Shown here piece after piece: positions 46,554-57,339 of a DNA stretch of 64,000 bases (within the stretch, counting starts at the first letter, position 1; every line of letters begins with the position of its first letter). The position numbers were made by a program, and so were the translations under genes. Source of the DNA: Chimonanthus salicifolius (lineage: Eukaryota; Streptophyta; Magnoliopsida; Laurales; Calycanthaceae); contig CM023535.1 of the NCBI GenBank assembly GCA_013350335.1, positions 40,236,069-40,300,068 on the forward strand, given 5' to 3'. Under the pieces are notes generated by a model. It worked only from the letters and a program-made list of their open reading frames with translations. It was not told the DNA's origin and ran no database searches.

Positions 46554-48581
46554 ATGGCGCCACAGAAAAAAGTGGTAAAGGATCCGAAAGGAAAAGGAAA
46601 AGTTTTACAAATCGGATCAGGTGAGGAGGCATCCAAGAGAAGGACCCGTCAGGACAATAAGAAGAAAGATGAGGTGCTTATAATCACACCACAAGGGAAG
46701 GTGGTACCCCAACGCAAAAAGGTGGTATGCGAGAAGGTGCCATCGATGCAAGACGAGGAGCGGTCCGTTCATGATGAAGAAAGATCAGTGCATGAACGAT
46801 CGCGTGATGAGGAAGAGTCACAACATTCCCGGCGAGAAGAGGGGGATAGTGATCCTACATATCAACGGGACGAGGAGGAATATGACTCGTCATATCGACC
46901 CGAGGAGGAAGAGAACAGTAACCTGACTGTACCCTATGTGCCTCCTGAACTGCACAGCTTGGTACAAGCTTTAGTAACATCTGTCCTCCAGCAACACATG
47001 AGCGGAGGAGGAAGCACGAGTGAAAATAATGACCGTAACATGGTCAGAGATTTTCAACAGCAGTGCCCACCTTACTTCAAGGGCAGAGAAGGGCCAGTCG
47101 GAGCCGAAAACTGGTTGGAGAAGATTTCTCACATATTGACTCTTTTGAACATCAAGAGTCATGCTCATAAAATACTATTGGCCACGTCACAGCTGGTAGA
47201 TGACGCTGCCAAATGGTGGAAGGTGGTGGAGAAACAGCAGGCACTTGTGCCGAGAAGAGAAATAGTTGGTATGACCTGGGAGCAATTCTCAGCGACATTT
47301 CTAGAGCGCTACTTTCCGGAGGAAGAAAGAGAACGTCAAATTCAGGCTTTTGTGACGTTGGTACAAAGTTCAATGACGGTGGCTGAGTATCACCAAGAAT
47401 TCCTCAGCCTGTCAATCTATGCATACTATATTGTGGACACGGAATACCGAAAGGCTCGCAAGTTCGAGCGTGGGTTACGGCCAACCATAAGGGCCAGTGT
47501 AACCGTGTTCAAAGCAGCCACGCTGGCAGAAGTGGTCAGCAGGGCAAGCATTGTGGAGCAAGAGATGGCGGAATTTGCAAAAGTGGACAACCGCCGAGCT
47601 CCGAGTGGGAGGGGTGCGTACCAACCCAACAAGAGGTTCAGATCGAACTTCGGCAGACCTTCGCTGCCTGTTGGATCAAGTGGGGGCTTTCGCCCCAACC
47701 AGCCCACTCAATCTGTGGCAGTTACACAAGCTTCTCGAGGAATGAACACCTGCTTTCATTGTGATCAACCAGTTAACTACAAAAAGGACTGCCCAAAGCT
47801 TAACAGGCTGTCATACTCCAGAGGATCATCTCGTCCGCCAGCTAGACCGGCAAACTCCAGAGGAGGCAGAATGCAAGGCCGAGGAGGTCGAAGGTCTAAC
47901 CGTGCTGGAGCGGGACGATTATTTATACTAACTTCTCAAGAGGAAGAGGAAGAGGATCATCCTGTGATACAAGGTATGGCGGTAGTGAGTAGCTCATATG
48001 CATATGCACTATTTGATTCCGGAGCATCACACTCCTTTATAGCTGCATCATTTATTACTGCTACTGGTACATTAGTTCAAAGATTAGCCACAACACTTAC
48101 TATTGTATCCCCTGTCGGAGATTCGGCATTGGGACTTATATGTACAGCGGTTAACACCGAATTGGCTGGATTCAGATTTGAATTCAATTATCTAGTGCTG
48201 GACATGTCTGAATATGATATTATATTCGGTATGGATTGGTTGGCAAAGTTTCATGCCAACATCGACTGTTATTGTCGAAGAGTGACATTTAAGTCACCCG
48301 AGGGAAAACAATATGTAGTCCGTGCAGATAAACAAAGTGGATTGCAGGAAGGGTTAAACCACGTGGTATTGAATAATATCACCATAAACAAAGCTCCAGT
48401 TACTGAACTTCCAGCAATTGTACAAGAATTTGCGGATGTATTCCCAAAGGAACTCCCTGGTTTACCACCTATGAGGGAGATTAACTTCGAGATCAGGTTG
48501 TACCCTGGCACAGCACCAGTATCGTTACCACACTATCGGATGGCACCAGCAGAGATGTCAGAACTAAAGAAGGACCAATAA
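46554..48581 (+). CDS. Gypsy gag-protease polyprotein, truncated at RT (element I)
   Basis: 675 residues. Residues 1-130 are basic then very acidic (repeated DEERSVH). Capsid blocks run from about 130 to 350: VPPELHSLVQALV, YFKGREGPVGAENWLEKI, AAKWWKVVEKQ, MTWEQFSATFLERYFPEEER and ARKFERGLRPTIRA. A knuckle near 400, CFHCDQPVNYKKDC, has Asn in place of His. The aspartic protease active site FDSGASHSF is near 487, followed by YDIIFGMDWLAKFHANIDC. The linker to RT (ELPGLPPMREINFEI, YRMAPAEMSELKK) is present, then the frame ends. Gag would package RNA and protease would cut the polyprotein. It is the only long intact frame in the window. Confidence 0.88.
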   Translation: MAPQKKVVKDPKGKGKVLQIGSGEEASKRRTRQDNKKKDEVLIITPQGKVVPQRKKVVCEKVPSMQDEERSVHDEERSVHERSRDEEESQHSRREEGDSDPTYQRDEEEYDSSYRPEEEENSNLTVPYVPPELHSLVQALVTSVLQQHMSGGGSTSENNDRNMVRDFQQQCPPYFKGREGPVGAENWLEKISHILTLLNIKSHAHKILLATSQLVDDAAKWWKVVEKQQALVPRREIVGMTWEQFSATFLERYFPEEERERQIQAFVTLVQSSMTVAEYHQEFLSLSIYAYYIVDTEYRKARKFERGLRPTIRASVTVFKAATLAEVVSRASIVEQEMAEFAKVDNRRAPSGRGAYQPNKRFRSNFGRPSLPVGSSGGFRPNQPTQSVAVTQASRGMNTCFHCDQPVNYKKDCPKLNRLSYSRGSSRPPARPANSRGGRMQGRGGRRSNRAGAGRLFILTSQEEEEEDHPVIQGMAVVSSSYAYALFDSGASHSFIAASFITATGTLVQRLATTLTIVSPVGDSALGLICTAVNTELAGFRFEFNYLVLDMSEYDIIFGMDWLAKFHANIDCYCRRVTFKSPEGKQYVVRADKQSGLQEGLNHVVLNNITINKAPVTELPAIVQEFADVFPKELPGLPPMREINFEIRLYPGTAPVSLPHYRMAPAEMSELKKDQ

Positions 48582-49719
48582 CACTAATAAAAAACATCAG
48601 ATTCAAAGGGAAAAACCAGCAAGACACATGAAAATCCATGTCTTCCATTAAACTTCAAAATCAATTTTGAAACTCAAATCTCAACCAAATTTACTTTTGT
48701 TTAATCCTAGACAAGTTAGAATTTCAAAATAAAGACAATGATTACCTTCATTTTCGTTCCTAGGTTGAAATTCAGCAGCTGGAAAAATCTTCCACTTAAG
48801 CTAAAGTTTTGAAACGGAAGAAACAGAGAGAAAGAAAGAAGCTTGGTGGCAATGGAGATTTCCACTGCATTTGCTGCCTTTAAATAGGCTTGGAGGAGTA
48901 GGGGAGTAGGCTCCATGCATAACCATGTAGATCCCACGTTGCTCTGCAAGCTACGGTGACAGCTTGCATGAACCTACTCCAGCGAAACTGCTTCCGTTCG
49001 TCACCTGCTATGCAGGTGGTTGAAAATTTTGATATTTGCATTTTAGTCCCTTAATTCTTGTTTGCATTTTAACCCTTCTTCATTTAGTTTCAATATTACT
49101 ATTAAAGGATTTAATTATTTTTATCTATCTAAACCAAAATGTTGGGTTTTAAAACTCTACGTGTCATAAAGTTTCGGAAATTATATTTTATCAAAATTAA
49201 TTGATTTAAATAAAAATCACATCTTATCACTATTCCCTTAATTCAATTTATATTTATTTAAAGGGTTTAAAACCATTGTTTCCAAAATCTGAAAACATAA
49301 AATAATGAATTAAAACATAATTTAATAACACATATTTTCTTAGAATTTTTTCTCATTTCTAAAATTGATTAAAATAATTATTTCCAAATTTTCAGGATCT
49401 TTTCAGGTAGTTTTTAATAATATTTTCTGAAATTAAAAAAATATAATAGACATACTTATAAATTTCATATTTAAATATCTAATAAGGAATTCAAATAATC
49501 AATGAGTTATTTAAATAATAAAATAACACTCTTTATAATAAATTACCATTTTGCTCTTCCAATTTAAATGAGTTGGATCAACGAGCTATCGACCTCTAAT
49601 TGGGCTAATCCTGGACTTTTCACAAAGAGCTCACTGTAATCTTCATGATTAATAGGTCAAATCATGATTTATTAAAATAAATCATATTAATTAAGCCTAA
49701 TTCGGGTTAGGGTATTACA
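48582..49719 (-). mobile_element. 3' LTR of element K
   Basis: On the minus strand it starts TGTAATACCCTAACCC just after a purine tract. It differs from the A-J group and has no GGTTCGGCC hairpins. A TATA-like TATTTAAA (minus) lies near 48879-48886, followed by a CT-rich stretch near 48825-48845. The distal end is unclear. No coding frame. Confidence 0.65.
48877..48890 (-). promoter_or_regulatory. TATA-like box in the K LTR
   Basis: Minus strand CTATTTAAAGGC, followed about 40-60 nt downstream by a CT-rich run (TTCTTTCTTTCTCTCTG) typical of plant transcription starts. Confidence 0.45.
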
Positions 49720-49732
49720 TCCTACCCTCCTT
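49720..49732 (-). other. Polypurine tract of element K
   Basis: Minus strand AAGGAGGGTAGGA, directly before the LTR start TGTAATACCC. Such a tract primes plus-strand DNA synthesis. Confidence 0.85.
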
Positions 49733-51334
49733 AAAAGAATTTTCATCCCGTACGTTTTTACTTTGTGAATAGACTAGGGTACATCCTCCGCATTGTTGAC
49801 ACTGGCTCCCACATCACATGTTGTACGTCACGATGTTGCCAGAACACTTAGTGGTATGGACTTTCTTCTGAGTAGTTGAGTCCTAGATCCTTGTATCTCG
49901 CTGGTACTTCTTCAAATGTCAGATCTTCTAGGACTTCAATGTCCTCGAAACTCAACACATGGGATGGATTAGACTCATACTTTTTCAACATAGATACATG
50001 GAATGTACTATGTACTATTGCCATAATATGAGGGAGATCTAGTTGATAGGATACTTTCCCTATTCTCTTCAAAATTTCAAAGGGTCCAACATATAGAGAT
50101 GATAGTTTTCCCTTGTGAACAAACCGTTGTACTCCATGACGTGGTGCCACACGTAGGAATACTTGTTCACCGACTGTAAACTCCAAAGGTCTCCGCTTTT
50201 TGTCAGCACAACTCTTTTCCCTACTTTGGACTATCTTTTGGCGTTGTCTTATCACTTCAATTTGTTCAGACGTCTTACGTACCAAGTCTGGACCCAACAA
50301 TGCTTTGTCTCCTACTTCTGTCCAATATAGAGGTGACTTGCAGGGCCTTCCATACATGGCTTCATAGGGTGCCATATGTATACTAAAGTGATAACTGTTG
50401 TTGTATACAAACTCAATCGATGCTAAATAGTCTTCCTAACTTTCTTACATATCCATGACACATGCCCTTAGCATATCCTCCAAAGTTTGGATGATTCTTT
50501 CTGATTGACCATCACTTTAGGGTGAAAAGCCGTGCTAAAACATAGCTTAGTCCCCATTTCTTCTTGTAATCCTTGCCAAAATCTAGACACAAATCTAGGG
50601 TCTTTATCAGATACAATAGAAACGGGTATCCCATGTAATCTAATTATATCATTTAGATACATTCTATTCAGGATAGTCAAAGAATCATTATTTTTAATAG
50701 GCAGAAAATGGGCTGATTTTGTTAATCGATCAATTATTACCCAAATAACATCATTTTTCTTAGAAGACTTTTGGAAACCTATCACAAAGTCCATAGTAAT
50801 ATGCTCCCATTTCCATTTAGCCACCTGAAGAGGTTGTGTCTTTCCACCTGGTCGTTGATGTTCAAGTTTAACCTGTTGACAGGTTAGACATTTGGATATG
50901 AAATCTGCTACTTCCCGTTTCATTTCTTTCCACCAGAATAGTCGTCGCAGATCGTGATACATTTTTGTACGACTAGGGTGTACTGCAAATCGAGAATGAT
51001 GAAAGTGATCAAGTATTTTTTTCTCTGCATTCATCTGATTTTTGTACAAATAGTCTGTCCTTGAAAGTCAGGCCTCAATCAGCCCTAATCTTCCATTTTT
51101 TCAAAGTCACTCCTCCTGAAAGCAAAGTCACCAACTCTTTTGCTTCTTTATCATTCTATTGTCCTTCCATTACTAATCCGACTATTTCGAGCTACAGAAC
51201 CAAGTTTTGAATTTTTGCTGGCCCGTTTCCTTCGATCAACTCAGATCATAGTCAGATAAGATTTCCAACATCTTCCACTACAAGGATGCCATACATGCTA
51301 TCTTGCCATGTGACTTCCTAATTAAGGGGTCTAC
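49733..51334 (-). pseudogene. Gypsy integrase with chromodomain-like tail (element K)
   Basis: Minus strand. The zinc-binding end has HHSRFAVHPSRTKMYHDLRR and CLTCQQVK (H-H-C-C). Catalytic blocks are ITMDFV and IVSDKDPRFVSRFW; the Glu block follows after a frameshift near 50510 (HPK then a broken GQSE region). The open C-terminal part (50375-49848) has MAPYEAMYGRPCKSPLYWTE, VGEQVFLRVAP and FEILKRIGKVSYQLDLP. After a stop, the frame reads VQHVMWEPVSTMRRMYPSLF, like the chromodomain tail of Tekay-type elements. The 5' end (near 51330) reads RKSHGKIA, the RNase H/integrase linker, where J is inserted. Confidence 0.87.
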
Positions 51335-51955
51335 TGTAATATCCTAGATTTTTCAATATAGCAATATTTATGAAAATGCCATTGGATTTATGAATTAAAG
51401 GGTTATGATCATAGTTAAGAAAATGGTGGGACCCATTGTTCAAGTAAGAACCAATGTACTTGGTATAAGGTTCAAATTAAGTTAAATGGGTAATGTACAT
51501 TTATTTGGGTCAAAGTAGTTAATTGGGTCAAAGGACCTAATTGGGACCCAATGGGTCATTGTGGACATAATTGACCATTGGGTGAACTTAAGATTAATTG
51601 GGTTAGGCTGAAGTAAATGGGAGTGCCAACAAGTATTTAGTTAACTCAAATTAAATGGATGAGTTGAGTTTAGAAATGAGTTGAATTAAAAGAGGTGAGT
51701 TGAGTTTAATGAATTGAATGGAATGTTAACAAGTGTTTAAGATAACTCAAATTGAAGATTGAGTTGAAATAAATGATGGTGTTTAGTTGAGTTGAATTTA
51801 TGGGTTGAGTTACATTAAATTGATGAGTTAAATGGGTGATCTGTGTCATATGAGTTGGATGGAAAGTTATGGAGATATTTATCTCAAAGGGTGAGGTGTG
51901 AAGTTGAAGAAATGGAGTCTCAAGTTTAAACATCACACCACACATTGGAATTGCT

Positions 51956-52852
51956 TGGGAGTATTATTTAATGCATGGAACTCCAAATGGAGAGGTTATC
52001 TCATGCATGAAACTCCTAGGTAATGAATGGAGGTGGCTGTTTTAGGAGTCACATAAGGTGTGAAGTGTATTTCAAGTTTAAATTCATGTACACGTTGGAA
52101 TTGCATGGGATAGATGAATGGTCCAGAGGGTTAAGATATACAACCGTTGGCATGTAGGAGTTTCATCTCAAGGATGAAACTCCCACATGAGCACATAATG
52201 GAAGGTGGTGGTTATGGAACTCAATATTCAAATAAGACCCAACGGTCATGAGTTATGTGTTGGAAATAAAATAAATGAGTAATGTATGTTTAATTGGGTC
52301 AAGATTACTAATTGGGTCAAAGTTTGTGAAATGGGTCAAAATGGCCAATTTGGACCCAATGGGTCAGGTTTGACTTGGATGACCATCAAGTGAGTCCAAG
52401 CTTGATTAAGTTGGGGCTAATTGGAGTTTGAAATGGAATTAAATAGTTGAGTTAAATGAGTGAGTTGATTGGAAATAAATTATAAGTGAGTGAGTTGGTT
52501 TGAAATAAATTATAAGTGAGTGAGTGTTTTGAAATAAATTATAAATGAATGGAGTATGAGGTTGAAGGGCTGGTGTTTCAAATTCAAATAAGGTGGACCA
52601 CACGTTGGAGGGAAAGAAAGGGAGAATTTCATCTCAAAGATGAAACCCCCCACATGGGGCATTGATGAGAATAATGGAGAGATGGAGGTTACTCAAGCCA
52701 AGCAATGGCTACAACATTGGATGCATGGGAATTATTTCTCATGCATGAAACTCCAAAAAGGGCTAATAATGGAGAGGTGGCTGTTATACAAGCCAAAGCA
52801 ATGAGACACCGTTGGAGCCTTGGGAGTTTCATCCCAAGGATGAAACCCCCAA
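51956..52852 (+). repeat. U3 hairpin units of J
   Basis: Repeated units, each with an inverted repeat. The best is at 52157-52183, with 11-bp perfect arms GGAGTTTCATC/GATGAAACTCC and loop TCAAG. Others lie near 51985, 52623, 52728 and 52826. CACACGTTGG or ACCGTTGG words lie between them. Confidence 0.8.
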
Positions 52853-53301
52853 GTGAGCATAAAGAATTTTGGTTAAGGCAAATGGGAGTTACAAGTGGTG
52901 CCACCAAGAGGCACCACCCCTTGGGCTGAATTTGATTAATCAAAAGAGGTTTCATTCCACTTTCTCTCACCCTCTCTCTGCTGGCCAGCACTCAAGGAGA
53001 AAGAAGACCAAAGAAATAGAGTTCCATCTCCAAATATTTTCACACAAGGTCGACCACCCCCAAGACAAAGACTTGGGTATTTTCATCCCAAGTTTCTCTC
53101 TCATTTTCTCTCTCAAATCTATACCTTGGTTGAATTATTCCAAGGGATTTGCAGCAAGGTCAGTCTCGGCCAAAGGAGCAAGAAAGAAGAAGGAGAGACT
53201 AAGGAAGGAGAGGATCAAGAAGGAGTGAAAGAACCGGAGGAGTCGCGGTTTTGGTAAGTGCACTTTGAACCCTTGTAAAGAAGTTGGTTAAGGGAATATG
53301 A

Positions 53302-54230
53302 TCCAGCCATGGTATGGCCGAATTTACCAAAGGTTTAGATCAAGGATTATGCTGTCTAAAAATGGCAAAACATGGACCATAGGGTTCGGTCACTTGGGAT
53401 AGCCGAACCCTATGAAAAGATTTGGTGAATCTTTAGGATGCTTGAGAGATAAAATCCATATTCTGTAATGAAGTTTTAAAGGATTTAAAATGGAGATAAG
53501 TTTACTGTTTTGGAGCAGCTATGGCATGGCTGAACCATGTTAATATTGTGGCTAATTTGCTGATCAAAACCATGGACAAATATTGGAGGGTTTACATCAA
53601 GGGATCCATAGGGTTCGGCTAAGTATATGGCCGAACCCCATGGGCTGTTTTGATGGGATAATCGGATTAAGATTAAGATGGAAATTATGAAATGATTATA
53701 TGCTTTGATTTAAGAATCGTATATGTTTATCTATGGACTTGGTATAGGTAAATAATCAGCCATCATAGATGATGGAAAGAGGAACAAAAATCAGTTTGGT
53801 GAGGTTCGGCCATGAGGTATGGCCGAACCCCACTAATGGTCATTGGTGGCCTTAGTGTGTAGCTAATAATGTGATTAAAGATGTATGTAAGAATGATTTA
53901 AAGGATCAAATTAAGATGGTGAGGTTCGGCCATGTTGTATGGCCGAACCCCACCAAGGTGGATTAGTTATGGTTATTGGTGTTTAAGGAAAATTAAACAA
54001 AAGGTTAGTCTAAATGGCATAATGGTAATTATGGATGAAATGATCAAAGATGAACTGATCATAGGATTGGATATATGGGCCAAAACCAAAGTGGTAAGGT
54101 TCGGCCATGTTGTATGGCCGAACCCTACCAAGGTCCATTTGGAAGTTTGGTTTAATTGAATGGTTTTAATTAAAGAGAGACCAAAATTTAAATGGGTGAG
54201 GTTCGGCCATGGGGTTTGGCCGAACCCCAC
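53302..54230 (+). repeat. Hairpin array (J)
   Basis: Seven or so hairpins near 53302, 53380, 53608, 53800, 53920, 54097 and 54198. The last four have GTGAGGTTCGGCC/GGCCGAACCCCAC arms. Confidence 0.9.
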
Positions 54231-54554
54231 AAAGTGGATTTTTGGGACTTAGACTAAGTTGGAATCACATGGATGAATGTTTGATTTGCTGTTATATAAT
54301 AGGGCCATGGGACTTGCTTGAATGGGTACGAGTTGTGAACGGGTGACGTTTTGAAAGAACGGTCAACCTAAGTGAACATTGTGTAGGTTTCCTACCTTTT
54401 TGTAACCACACATATATGTGATGTTTTATATTAATTTTGATGAGTTATGTGCTAAGTTATCATGTTTCAAAGTAGTTTTGTATGGTAATATGTATTTACA
54501 AATGGCATGACATCATGGACATCTCATGCATGGCATGGGGTGGTAATTATGGAA

Positions 54555-54713
54555 ACCGGAGGCCACACTCCGTCGGGGCGTCCGAAAGACCACTGTGGGG
54601 TACCTTGATGATGAGAATCCCATCAAGAGGAATCCGGAGGCCACATTCCGTCGGGGCGTCCGAAAGACCACTGTGGGGTACCTTGACGATGAGAATCCCG
54701 TCAAGAGGAGGCT
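54555..54713 (+). repeat. Tandem CGGAG/CTCCG module in J
   Basis: Two ~80-bp copies, each with CGGAGGCCACAYTCCG (a hairpin with CGGA.. arms), CGTCCGAAAGACC, and a CTTGATG/CATCAAG-type hairpin. The same two-copy module is in D (19708-19865) and F (33391-33515), and in A and B in reverse. Confidence 0.82.
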
Positions 54714-55429
54714 ATGCATATTTGTGATGGGTGAGACTCATTACATGTGCATTACATACATAGCATTGTTTTTATGAGATTTTGATGAACATGTATTATT
54801 ATACTATTTGCATGTTTTTATACTAACCTTGTGGTAGACCTAATCGGAAACACCTACTGGGCACGTTGATCTAACGCCCTATCTCTATCCTTAGTGGATG
54901 ACGCAGGAAAGGGGAAGAACGAGGATTTTGAAGGAAACCAAGCATAAGAGCTTGGGCTTTGAATGGACTTCATTTATGGACTTTTTACTTAAGTTTATTT
55001 GGACAATGTATTTTGATAATTAGATGATGTTGGCATATAATAAGGTAGTTAACTATTTGCTATGGTTTGGTAGGATTTGGATGGTTTAAAATGAATGCTT
55101 ATCTAAGTTTATTTTAATTAATTTTGAAGAATATGATTATGTACTTTGCTATCTAAAGATGTAAAATGGAGTAGTCTTAGGATCTATTATAACCCGCAGT
55201 TAGACTAAGACTAAGTTTATTCCGCAAGTCTTATTGGTACCATGTGTGGATTAGTTCTTATGGACTTAGTTCATACGCACATGGGCTTGGCCAGTTAAGG
55301 GTCGGACTTTAGAAGTCTGAACTTAACTCGCGTCGTGACATCCCGCCCCGATCACTTGTTTATTATTATTAAAAAAAATAAAAATAAACTCTGATTATTA
55401 TGGTGAAAAGGGCGGGGTCTTACATCTAC

Positions 55430-56640
55430 CACTACATTAGCCTTTCCTAGATGGTAGGAGAGACTAAAATCGTAATGTCTTAGATATTCCATCCACCTCT
55501 GTTGTCTCATATTTAAATCCTTCTGAGTAAACAAATATTTGAGACTATGGTGATAAAAAAATACATTAAATTTCTCACCATATAAGTAATACCTCCAAAG
55601 TTTTAATAAGAAGACAACAACTGTCAATTCTAGATCATGAGTTGGATAATTTTGCTCATATCCCTTCAGTTGTTTGGAACCGTAGGCTACTACATTTCCT
55701 TCCTGTATTAAAACACATCCTAATCCAAACTTAGAAGCGTCACAATATACATCATAATCTCGTCCTTGTTCAGGTACTATAAGCACTGGAGAGGTGGTCA
55801 ATTTCTCCTTCAAATCCTGAAATGCCTTTTCACAAGTATGACTCCATTCGAACTTGACGTTCTTCTTCGTCAATCGGGTCATTGGCACCGTAATCTGAGA
55901 AAAGTGCGGGATAAATTTCCTATAATATCCGGCTAATCCAAAAATTCTTCGGATTTCAAACACATTCTTGGGACTTTCCCAATTCTTCACTGTTTCTACC
56001 TTTGTTGGATCTACTGAGATTCCTTCTGTAAACACTACGTGTCCAAGAAATTGCACCTGAGTTAACCAAAACTCACACTTGCTCAGTTTAGCGTATAGTT
56101 GGTGATCTGTAAGGGTCTGAAGAACAATGTGTAAATGACGCTCATGTTCTTCCTCAGATGAACAATATATCAAAATATCATCTATGATGATTATCACAAA
56201 TTCCCTCAAGTACGGTCGGAAGGCACGATTCATCAGATCCATAAACATGGTTAGTGAATTGGTTAATCCAAATGGCATCACCAAAAACTTATATAGACCA
56301 TGTTGCATTCTGAAAGCAGTCTTAGGAATGTCTTCCTCCCGAATCCGCAACTGATGATATCTCGACCTCAAATCGATTTAGAGAAGCATTTTGATCTTTT
56401 AAATAAATCAAAGAGATCATCCATCCTAGGCAATATATACTTGTTCTTTACAGTTACCTGATTGAGTCATCGGTAATCTATACACATTCTTATTGATCCA
56501 TCTTTTTTTTTTCATACAGAGAGTGGATGCGCCCCAAGGCGAATTACTTTGTCGAATAAAATCAAGGCTGAGAAGCTCATCTACTTGTGTAGCTAGCTCT
56601 CTCTGTTCAGCTGGCGCCATTCGGTAAGGTGCCATGGGAG
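55430..56640 (-). pseudogene. Gypsy RT and RNase H (element K)
   Basis: RT and RNase H that would copy element RNA. The open part 56371-55352 starts near [20 protein letters not shown]. It has MPFGLTNS, the active-site block [11 protein letters not shown] (Asp-Asp kept; the preceding residues are diverged), [28 protein letters not shown], and RNase H blocks [12 protein letters not shown] and [19 protein letters not shown]. It ends at GKANVVVD, the RNase H end where J inserted. The RT N-terminus (ELLSLDFIRQSNSPWGA) is in another frame at 56640-56430. Confidence 0.88.
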
Positions 56641-57330
56641 TATGAGATATTCTTTGTTGTAGATCAATAACAAATTCTATCTTTCGGCGTGGAGGTAGCC
56701 CAGCTAACTGGTCAGGAAGCACATCCATAAACTCACACACCACTTGAGGTACATCAAACTCTACGTCACCTACATCTTCACACCCCATGCTAGCCACCAC
56801 ACTACCAGGATTCGCCCTAAGGCCAGAAAATGTACTTCTCATCCTCTCATACGGTATTAACTTCTCTATGAACCTTTCATTGGTTGAAGAGACCCCAAAA
56901 ATCTCCTTTGAGAACAATCAATCAAGATTTCATAAAACTGACGACCAATCCATGCCTAAGATGATGTCAAAGTCCATTATTTTTAAGATCAGAAAGTCAT
57001 AGGACAAATCTACACTGAAAATTCTTAAAATGCATGAGTTGCATTTTTTATTTATTAACGTCTTTTACCCAAATGTGACATTACCATCAATGGGCTACTT
57101 ACTTCTACCGGTTGCAAATCAAATTTATTACAGCAAGATCTAGAAATAAAGTAATGAGAAGCACCGATATCAAAAAGAACTCGTGCCCAATAACTGAAAA
57201 AGCGTTAGTGTACCTTCCATCACCGTATTCTCCATCGGCTCTTCCATCTGAGTCCCAATTGTGTAGAATCTCCCCTGAGTGGTTTGAGGACGTCCTTGTC
57301 CCCTTCCCTGTCCGTTCCGTGGTGGTCCAT
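56641..57330 (-). pseudogene. Gypsy aspartic protease and linker (element K)
   Basis: Minus strand, broken frame. The active-site block reads LFDIGASHYFIS near 57180-57145, with Ile where Ser or Thr is normal in D-S/T-G-A. Then DFDIILGMDW near 56970-56940, and the linker PDQLAGLPPRRKIEFVIDL and YRMAPAEQRELATQ leading into RT. The substitution and stops make it inactive. Confidence 0.8.
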
Positions 57331-57339
57331 ACCTAGGTG

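Larger units (their letters stand above)
41950..48573 (+). mobile_element. Gypsy element I, 5' part
   Basis: Plus-strand element with 5' LTR (41950-45351), PBS, leader, an extra zinc-knuckle frame and a long gag-protease frame. It stops abruptly at the start of RT, where K sequence begins. No 3' LTR and no second ataag TSD is visible in the window. Its gag is clearly related to that of element A. Confidence 0.87.
53254..54894 (+). other. Candidate LTR intron (J)
   Basis: Donor TG/GTAAGT at 53254. CTAAC at 54871-54875, then ATCTCTATCCTTAG ending at 54894. 1641 nt. Confidence 0.62.
51335..55424 (+). mobile_element. Solo LTR J
   Basis: 4090 bp, TGTAATATCCTAGATT to GGGCGGGGTCTTACA, with identical TSDs tctac at 51330-51334 and 55425-55429. 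It is the longest copy of the A-J group here, because its U3 hairpin units are expanded. It sits in the RNase H/integrase linker of K, and the K frame resumes on both sides. Confidence 0.93.

Noticed and set aside
53302..54230. Hairpin array as a CRISPR array or bacterial terminators
   Set aside because: Spacers are irregular and AT-rich, arms are imperfect copies, and all surrounding sequence is plant retrotransposon.
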